In this document: positions 56,801 through 64,000 of the stretch, piece by piece | Layout of the letters: every line of letters begins with the position of its first letter | Position numbering within the stretch: the first letter of the stretch is position 1 | From: Heterobasidion occidentale | Taxonomy: Eukaryota; Basidiomycota; Agaricomycetes; Russulales; Bondarzewiaceae | DNA length: 64,000 nucleotides | Direction: 5' to 3' | NCBI GenBank assembly: GCA_039111635.1 | Contig: JBCAQO010000001.1 | Location: forward strand, 1,240,001-1,304,000 | Program-made: the position numbers and the translations under genes | Notes under the pieces: generated by a model | What the model was told of the DNA's origin: nothing | Databases searched by the model: none | Seen by the model: only the letters and a program-made list of their open reading frames with translations

Positions 56801-58521
56801 CAACGTACTAGAAGACAGTGGGCGAATGGGTGGAACCGCGGACGAGGAGGCGGCCGCCATCGCACTAGTGCGCTCGTCGAGCGCCTCGCTCCCGCTCGTG
56901 CCGGCAGCGACGACATTGATGGCCTCGTCGTCGCTGGACCCGCGACCCTCGACCCAGTCACCCTTAGCGTCTGCATCGTTTTCGTAGTCTCGACCCACGA
57001 CGGCGGCGTCGGTGTTGCGGCGGGTGATGGACCCCGCGAGGACGTTGCCGACCGAGGTGCGGCGCTCCCGCGGAGTGTGCGCAGAGACGGGGCTACGTGG
57101 ACGTCCGGGGAGCGGGAGACTGCTGTAGGGTGGCGGGGGCACGGACGGGACGAGGGCCGGCGGATGAGGTGGCTGAGGCGGACTCTGCGGGGGCGTGGTG
57201 CGGATCTTCCTGTTGGTTGGGGCCGGGGCCTTGGCTGGAGAGGCCGAGGCGGTCGAGGGGGCGGAGGACTTGCGGGCGGACTTGGATCTGGCCGAGGACG
57301 AAGGCTGTCCGAGCTTCTCTCTCGATGGCCGGTCAGAAAGCCCGCTGTCCCGCGAATGAATCCCCCTTTTGGACTCCTCCCGGCGAGCCCGGTCTTGCTC
57401 CCTCCGCACCTCCATGTCCAGCCGCCACTCTACCGCCTTCTTCACCTCCTCCAGCGCATACACCCGCACCCCGTCCCGTCGCCCGGCGATGGCTACCAGA
57501 ACACCCCGGTGTTCCATGACGACCACGCTCTTGAAGCTCACGCGACGTATCAGCGCATACGGCTGCGGCGCAGGAGGCGAGACGAGCGGCAGCACGTCCA
57601 GCCCTTGGGCATGGCAGAGGAGTAGATAGTGCGGGGCTAAGAACGCGCCACTAGCGGGCGGTGTACTGAAATGTGATGGAGCGAGATTGCTGGTCAATAC
57701 CGAGAGGCTCAGGCCGAGCTCTTGCAACGTGGGTGGAGGGAGAGATGGCGGTGGAGTGGTGGGGCGTGCAGTGAGCGCGGGAGACGATGACCGTGAGGCG
57801 AGGGTAGAATGGTCGGGCGTGGGTGCAGATGTCGAGGGCTGTTCGTGAGCAGGCGCAGGCGGGCGAGGCGAGGGAGGGGGCATGTGTTCTCGTCGATGGA
57901 TGAGGTTAGAGAAAAACCCTGAGAGGCGACTCGAGGATCGAGGCTAATGATATTGATGAACATGCCTGATGGCAACAAACGCAAACGAGAGACAAAAAAA
58001 GGCAAGACGTACGTCAATGGCGAACCCGGTCGCTGACGTCGCGTGCGAGTCGAGGGCGTGAGGGGCGTGGTAGACGACGCGCGAGAAGGCCTGGAAGATA
58101 GTGTGTGCATGTCGTCCGCGGAGGCTGCGAAGGACGAGGCGGCGCTTGCTGTTTGGGGACGGGGTTCGGGGCTCTGAGGCTCTGTGATTTGGACGGTCGG
58201 AAGAGACTGTACGCTCGCGGCATCAAACGCGCGCTGCACGGGGCTGGTGGCGATCGGCGATGGGCCGTCGAGGGTGGTGTCGAGGTCGGGCGGGGAGGAG
58301 GCTTTGTTCACGTCGGCAGAGGCAAAGTTCTGGGGTTTGAGGGTGATATCCTCGTCGTCCGCCTGGTCAACCTCCTCAATTTCCCTGCGCAAGGCTTCGA
58401 CGCCTTCCAAGGTCTCGGGGGCGTCACTCCATGTCTCCTGACCGTCGTCGAGGTCGGCGGTGTGGTGTGAGTGGACGTGCTCGGTTGGAGACAAAGTGTG
58501 GAGCACAGATTCTTGGGACAT
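53895..58521 (-). CDS. Large CNH-domain protein with embedded GYF domain
   Basis: From MSQESVLHTLSPTEHV at 58521 a disordered acidic N terminus leads to a split citron-homology (CNH) region. Its first part includes LSLSVLTSNLAP, FLAPHYLLLCHAQGLDVL and IRRVSFKSVVVMEHRGVLVA. A very long Ser/Pro-rich insert follows. The second CNH part is SFLAILCGENGEKVELFAG then TFILPDSPRSLELQLQGDD. A GYF domain comes next: WFYRDPKGVVHG, an intron, then GPWKHTLMQAWYRDGLLP with DLPVRREED. GYF domains bind proline-rich ligands. The C terminus adds a propeller-like segment ending RDEVIFLGRRGDNIYLCE and VTS-stop at 53895; a frame change in the CG repeat near 54001-54010 separates it from the preceding exon. Treating this as one gene is an inference from unbroken continuity. 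Confidence 0.75.
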
Positions 58522-59867
58522 GAGACGGATATATTTGCTCAAACCCGAGGAGGGGATTTGAAGGATGGAAGAGACCAATGGCGTCGAGGGGTATGGAGGG
58601 TATTACGGGCTCGGCTGAGGTAGAATACAGGGCAGACAGACTATTACCTGCCAATATGCGTTCGGAGTGTCGTCCTCATTCGCGCCACACTCCGCTGCCG
58701 CCCGTCTCGGTCAGCGATTATGTCACATCCGACCTGTGTCTCAGTTAGACACCGGCCAGCTGTTCCCCAGCATCGACAACAGCCTGCCTGCGTCAGCCTC
58801 AAGGCTTTCAGTATCCAACCCATCATCCTATTGAAGTCCAACCTCATCTCGCTTTCGTCATTCGTATTATTAGCCTCATCCGCCCGCTCCCACCAGTTCC
58901 TAGCTTTGTGAATCCTGAAGTGGTATCATCAACACAGCCGAAGGCAAATCTGACCTTTCCTGATTCTTCGCAACACTTTGACAAGGCACACGAGGGCGAG
59001 GACTACAATCGTTGTGCCTTTGGACCCTGTTGAACTCCCATCGAGTTGGGCCTAGATGATTCTAAAATCATGGATAGATGCCAGTGTACTTTGTTCGGGT
59101 TCAAAATCCCATGACCTGATCGGATCCTTTTAGACCGACCTGCAAATGCTCCAGGCTCAAGGAGGGTCTTGGACACCTATGCCTCCGCCGCCCCCAGCCC
59201 AAGGACACTTATGTGTAAAAACAGCGCAAAGAGACGGCGAACGGCATATGCCTGTTGTAATCAACAAAGATGCAGCAACCGTGTTCAGCAGCAGACTGCA
59301 GCAGAGCAACATCTCCGATTGGAACAGCTCGCGCAGTCGGAACAATCACGGTCGATGAATCACGATGCGATAGGGACAAGACGCCGTTGTTGGATACGTC
59401 GAACTTCTAAGCACTGATCCATTGATTTCATGGCCGCCGCACACGCTTATCTGATCAGCTGGATTGAAGCACTTGTGTTCGAAGCCGTCCACCGTCAAGT
59501 GATGTCGATGCGTTTCAATTTCGGACTCCACCTTTCCAAGAGCAAGCTGGGAGAACCCTCGGGCTCGATGACCTCGGATCAACTCAACGTGACGGAGGCG
59601 TGTTGCCCGCGGTTACCTTTGTCTGTGCGCGATGAGTTTTCCCTAGTCAGTCTGCGAAGGGGACAGGCCATTCGACGCGACGGGCGCGTGCGAGATACGC
59701 GAGGACACGCGTGACGTCATTACTTGTGTCACCTGCCGCGGCATACAGGAGCTCCGCGACCAATCTCATTCCCATCCTCAGACTCCCAACGCCCTGAAAT
59801 CTCCTCATCTCATCTCATCACCCACCATAGCCACAATCACAACCACAATCTCCTCGAACCACATACC
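58522..59867. other. Divergent intergenic region
   Basis: The 1.35 kb between the starts of the CNH-GYF gene and the formylglutathione hydrolase gene holds only short open frames without recognisable proteins. The final 150 bases before 59868 are CT- and CA-rich, like a fungal promoter. Confidence 0.45.
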
Positions 59868-61304
59868 ATGTCCAACAGCCCCCTCGAAAAGCTCTCTTCT
59901 AACAAGGCATATGGCGGCCAGATCGTCAAGTACAAATTCAAGGCGAGTCTGCACCTCCCCCTTCCGCCCATCACTGTCTCCTTTCTCCCTTATCACCATC
60001 GTCGCTCTCCATTCAAGCTTCAAGTCTCACCGACACCGATCTCACCGATCTAACATCATGTCCTCACCTCTACGCCTGTATTCACGCTCGACGTACAGAG
60101 TGCTGCGCTCGGCGGGCTCGACGCCAACTTCAACGTCTTCCTGCCAGCTGCCGCCGTTGATGGCAAGGAGAAAGTCCCACTCCTTGTCTATCTCGCCGGA
60201 CTTACCTGTACTGAAGACCATGGGTGCGTCGCTTCCGGATCTCAAGCTGAGATCAAGTGCGGACTTTGACCTTGCTTTCAGGCCCAACAAGGGCGCGTTC
60301 TTGAGCACAGCAGCTGAAGAAGGCATTGCGATGTTGTTCCCTGACACCTCACCCCGCGGCGGAGGTGTTGAGGGGGAGGACGACGACTGGGACTTCGGCA
60401 CAGGTCAGGCTTAAGCTCCTCCGCGCCCCCTCCGATCATCGTTATGTCCTTTGAGGCTATATCCCTGATTCCCTAACATGTTTATTCCAGGCGCGGGATT
60501 CTACCTCAACGCGACGAATCCGAAGTACTCCACCCACTACAACATGCGCACGCACGTCACCCTCGAACTCCCCGAAGTCCTCGCCGATGCCGGCCTTCCT
60601 ATTGTAAGTATCACCTCTTTCTTGTCCTCACTCACGCCTACATCAATTCTCCTCATAGGATCTCTTGCGCCAATCCATCTTCGGCCACTCTATGGGCGGC
60701 CACGGCGCGCTCACGCTCTACATCTCCACCGCGACGCACCAATATCGCTCCGCCTCCGCCTTCGCGCCCATCTCCAACCCCATCCATGCTCCCTGGGGCC
60801 AAAAGGCATTCGCGGGCTATCTTCAGGGCGGCATCGCCGAGGCCAAAGAGCTCTACGACGCGACGGAGCTCATCTCGCGGCGCACCGAGCCCGCACACAT
60901 TCTCGTTGACTACGTGCGTTCTCCCATCGTCGGGCCCGCGTCTGCCAGCTGTTGTAGATCCTTATCTGCGTTGGTTTTGTAGGGTACTGCAGACCAATTT
61001 TATAAAAACGGCCAGCTGTTGCCTGAGAACTTCGTCAAGGCCGCGCGCGGGCCGGGTTCGACGAGTCGCAGGTGAAAGTGCGGGAGCAAGAGGGTTACGA
61101 CCACAGCTATTATTTCGTGAGTCTTATCTAGCCGCTGCGGAACTTACACGCATTGGTATCACAACCTGACGCCGAGCGGCACAGATTTCAACCTTCGGTC
61201 GTGACACGTCCAGTGTAAGTAGCAGCGATGTCTTCGTTGGATCACTAGATGTGCTGATTTTTGACTCTCTTCGGGCAGTTCACGCAAAATTCCTGAAGGC
61301 GTGA
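59868..61304 (+). CDS. S-formylglutathione hydrolase (esterase D)
   Basis: The enzyme hydrolyses S-formylglutathione to formate and glutathione, the last step of glutathione-dependent formaldehyde detoxification. The start [20 protein letters not shown] is followed by [46 protein letters not shown] and [16 protein letters not shown]. The nucleophile elbow is [12 protein letters not shown], then [39 protein letters not shown] and the catalytic His in [11 protein letters not shown]. The ending is VHAKFLKA at 61304. Six or more introns are present. The frame breaks by one base near 61048-61053 (a G/C run, in KAARGAGFDES), probably by loss of a G. All catalytic residues are present. Confidence 0.92.
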
Positions 61305-61622
61305 AAATGTACCACGTAGGAAGCAGGCAGCACCGAGTGCAACGCCGCAGAAGTCTGCATTTATGTGTATTTGTTCCTCGAATGTAAGTTAACAAAGGTG
61401 AATAACATCTACGTCATCGCATCATCGCATCCGGGCACAGACCAAGATATATCATGGCAACTGAGTCTCAATCACAGCAATGAGAAAGGGGCAGCAGCGA
61501 AGATGCAGCAGGACAAAACGGAGACCTGTACACGAGCCGTTGAGAATGAAACGCAACGACGCAAGCACCGAGCAGCAGGAGGCCAACAGCCAGGACCAGC
61601 AGAGGAGAAGTCCAAGCTCAGC

Positions 61623-63890
61623 TCAGTCGATGTCGGCAGCGATCCGCGTCGCGTACGCCTTCTTGAGATCCTCCAGCTCCGAGGTGATCCACTTGCTCTC
61701 CAACGCGAAGCCGACCGTCGCGCGGTGCAGGTGGTTGTACATCAGCAACCGTCCTACAAGAGCCTTCGCTACTTACGCCCAAGATGAGAGCACCAAGCAA
61801 CAAACAAAGACAATGATAAGTCAGCTAGACGTTAGGAAGAGCTATCTTCTCCGATCATCAGCCGGTAGCGGGCTCTCTCGGCGGTGTCGAAATTAAACCT
61901 ATCATGTGATGGAAGTTGGAGTGCGGACGATGACCTACCTTCTGGCAGTGCGTCCCAGATGCGCCGGGGGAACGGGACCTCTTGATCCACGATACGTTTC
62001 TTCGTCAAGGCCTCACTCTTGTCCGAATTCTGAGATAGCCAATGGCATAAATCACCCTCATCCGCGTCGACTGAGTTGTCTGCAAACCCGCTGACGCGAT
62101 CAAATGGGTGCCAGCCACTATGTCCATTTCCACGCAACAGTCCATTCCGATCAGTAAATATGAACACAACAAAAAAAACAGACAAAATTCGGACGATGGA
62201 CTGGACTTACGAGAGCATGATGTACAACACGATCCCCGCACTCCAACAGTCTGCCGGCATACCGACGTAACCGCGGTCCTTATGTTCGAGTGCGAGGATA
62301 CCCTCCGGCGGGAGGTACGGAACTGTGCCACAGACGTTGAGGGTCTCTTGATACGCTTTTGGCCGGGCGAGTCCAAAGTCCGCGATCTGGATGCGTGGGT
62401 ATGATCCCGGTGCATAAAGGAGGATGTTCTCGGGCTGTGGAAGTGCTATCGGTCGTCGTCTAGGCAAAAGATGAGGAAGGTTTACCTTGATATCTGTGAA
62501 TGAAGATGTAATCAATGACCCTTCTGCATGATCACGATGCTATACTTACCACGGTGAGATATCATCTTGTCGTGAAGATATTTGAGCCCCGTAAGGAGCT
62601 GATACATGATATATTTTGCTTCGCCTTCGGGCAGGCAACCATTGCCGTCTCGGTTTCTTTGACTGACCATATAGGTGAAAAGGTCGCCTCCTGTGCACAG
62701 CTGAAGAAATATATGCCTAGAAATGCTGGTCAGACGGTACGCATTTTATACGACACATACTTCCTACAAAAAATGACCATCCTCTTCAACAGCCACAACT
62801 TGATTGATGTTCGGCTGTGAGGTATTTAGCAATTTAGGAGAAATGACCAGCAAGGGACTAGCTGACATGATTCAGGGCCAAGAGGATGCGTGTTTCGTGT
62901 TTCACTTTGACTATATTCGTGGTTTTAGTGACCCTGACCGATTTGCACGCGAATTGTTTATTTTCAGATATATCTATGGCGAGGTGAACAGTCGCGAAAC
63001 TGCCGCTCCCTAGACAATGGGACGAGACCTGAAACTTCCCGATTCTCTGAAGGCCATTTCATCAAGACAATACATTGTAAGTGAATCCAATACTTGCCTT
63101 GAGCAAAGGCTGAGTGGGCGGAGTGGCCTCGAATACGTTGGTTTTACCCTTCGCCTTCCAAAGATGGACACATTGGAATACTTCGTCCAGACGACGGTCA
63201 ATAAACATGATTCTGAATAGGGAGGGAATTTTCACTTTTTGATGGCGTAATCTCAAGCAGATCGCCGTGCATTAAGAGTACAGTGGATTGTCGTATCTTG
63301 ACTCCATTGAGCTGGATCCCGTTGGTTGACATATCCTCACAGATGCAGGTAGCTTAGTGCGCATACAGTCTATCCATAATTCACTTAAAACATACCTGAC
63401 ATGAAACGATGACCCCTCCTGAGCCCGACTCGACCCTGAAGTATACAATCAATAATGATAACAAGCTGAGGGCACGTCACTAGCACGAACGCGTATATTT
63501 TGCAATGGATGTTCGAAACGTAGATATCCGGTATAGTATACGTGCTGTAAATAGTAATCAAACAATGGTCAAGAGCAGATGACATAAAAGCACATACCAG
63601 GAGATGGGATTTCGACCAATGATCACGGGTTTGTTGAGACTTAAAGCGATAGCTAGTCAACGGGAAGGTCAGGTCAGTTGGGAGACACAGCTGCTCTTGA
63701 CGGTCATAAAACCTTCTCTACTCCCTCTGACTTTTGTAGTGCCGACGAGCTTTGCACATATATGCGGCGGCTTGGAGGATTTGGAGGTCCTGATGTCAGA
63801 TCTCACCGAGGTTTGATCATGCAATTTAGGAGTATCTTGTGGGGAAATGTCTGAGCTAGAATATTCGCTCGAGTACATGTCGCTTGACAT
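61623..63890 (-). CDS. Chk2/Cds1-type checkpoint kinase (FHA plus kinase)
   Basis: The layout, an N-terminal FHA domain followed by a CAMK-type kinase, is that of Chk2/Cds1/Rad53, which signals DNA damage and stalled replication. From MSSDMYSSEYSSSDISPQD at 63890 a Ser/Thr-Gln-poor leader precedes the FHA core: SNIHCKIYAF and DMSTNGIQLNGVKI. The kinase shows LGSGSFATVHLAID, FACKS, GDLFTYM, KYIMYQLLTGLKYLHD, then SHRDIK and PENILLYAP joined across two introns, DFGLARPKAYQETLNVCGT, PYLPPEGI and CWSAGIVLYIML. The C-terminal helix ends DLKKAYATRIAADID at 61623. Introns are numerous and short. The upstream ATG at 63992 would add an unrelated leader, so I prefer 63890. Confidence 0.88.
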
Positions 63891-64000
63891 TTTGAGCTTC
63901 TAGAGCTGTTTGAAATTGCCCAAGATTCGTGCAAGTTGTGGTAGTGGAGACAACTAAAGTGCCTGCCGCTTTGAAAGTGCTTTGAAGCCATCCCATGCGT
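63891..64000. other. Right edge, upstream of the checkpoint kinase
   Basis: The last 110 bases are probably promoter or 5' leader of the kinase gene. Nothing more can be said before the edge. Confidence 0.4.

Overview
The window is nuclear DNA of a filamentous basidiomycete, most likely an Agaricomycete. Genes are broken by short GT-AG introns of about 45-75 bases, are closely packed on both strands, and encode eukaryotic housekeeping proteins (ADP/ATP carrier, uS9, RPB8, RAD51, NudC, ESF1, Rab5, SWI/SNF and SUMO-ligase subunits). I support 29 protein genes, one of them cut by the left edge. I found no rRNA, tRNA or CRISPR array.

Layout. 0-8.5 kb: partial molybdopterin synthase large subunit (-), pseudouridine glycosidase/kinase fusion (+), Irc3-like mitochondrial helicase (-), ADP/ATP carrier (-). 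8.67-10.10 kb: a complete non-autonomous DNA transposon with 33-bp terminal inverted repeats and an 8-bp target duplication, carrying a broken gene fragment. 11.5-22.3 kb: PIAS/Siz SUMO ligase (-), NudC (+), ESF1 (-), a secreted repeat protein with Kex2-type sites (+), an EED-like PRC2 WD40 protein (-), and a complex I B14.7-type subunit (+). 22.5-36.5 kb: BRCT-Myb protein (-), uS9 (-), mitochondrial uL4 (+), RAD51 (+), RPB8 (-), CDK10/11-like kinase (-), Rap1-like BRCT-Myb protein (-), D-2-hydroxyglutarate dehydrogenase family flavoprotein (-). 36.7-49 kb: WD40 protein (+), DUF1764 protein (-), Swi1/ARID protein (+), alpha-arrestin (+), Rab5 GTPase (-). 50.4-64 kb: peroxisomal acyl-CoA synthetase-like enzyme (+), CNH-GYF protein (-), S-formylglutathione hydrolase (+), Chk2/Cds1-type FHA kinase (-).

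The best candidate for something little described is the gene at 18303-19021. It encodes a signal peptide followed by seven near-identical peptides separated by Lys-Arg. The last copy stops exactly at the tyrosine where the others would end after processing. It looks like a Kex2-processed precursor of a secreted linear peptide of about 22 residues. No known maturation enzyme lies next to it.

Two window-wide features matter for anyone using this annotation. First, at least eight conserved genes contain apparent one- or two-base indels, often in or beside short base runs, which fits uncorrected sequencing error better than decay. Second, base composition jumps upward inside the WD40 gene near 38.56 kb and stays very GC-rich to about 48.9 kb. 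Exon boundaries were read by eye from splice signals and protein-family expectation. Gene ends are usually firm, but internal exon limits are given only where I checked them.
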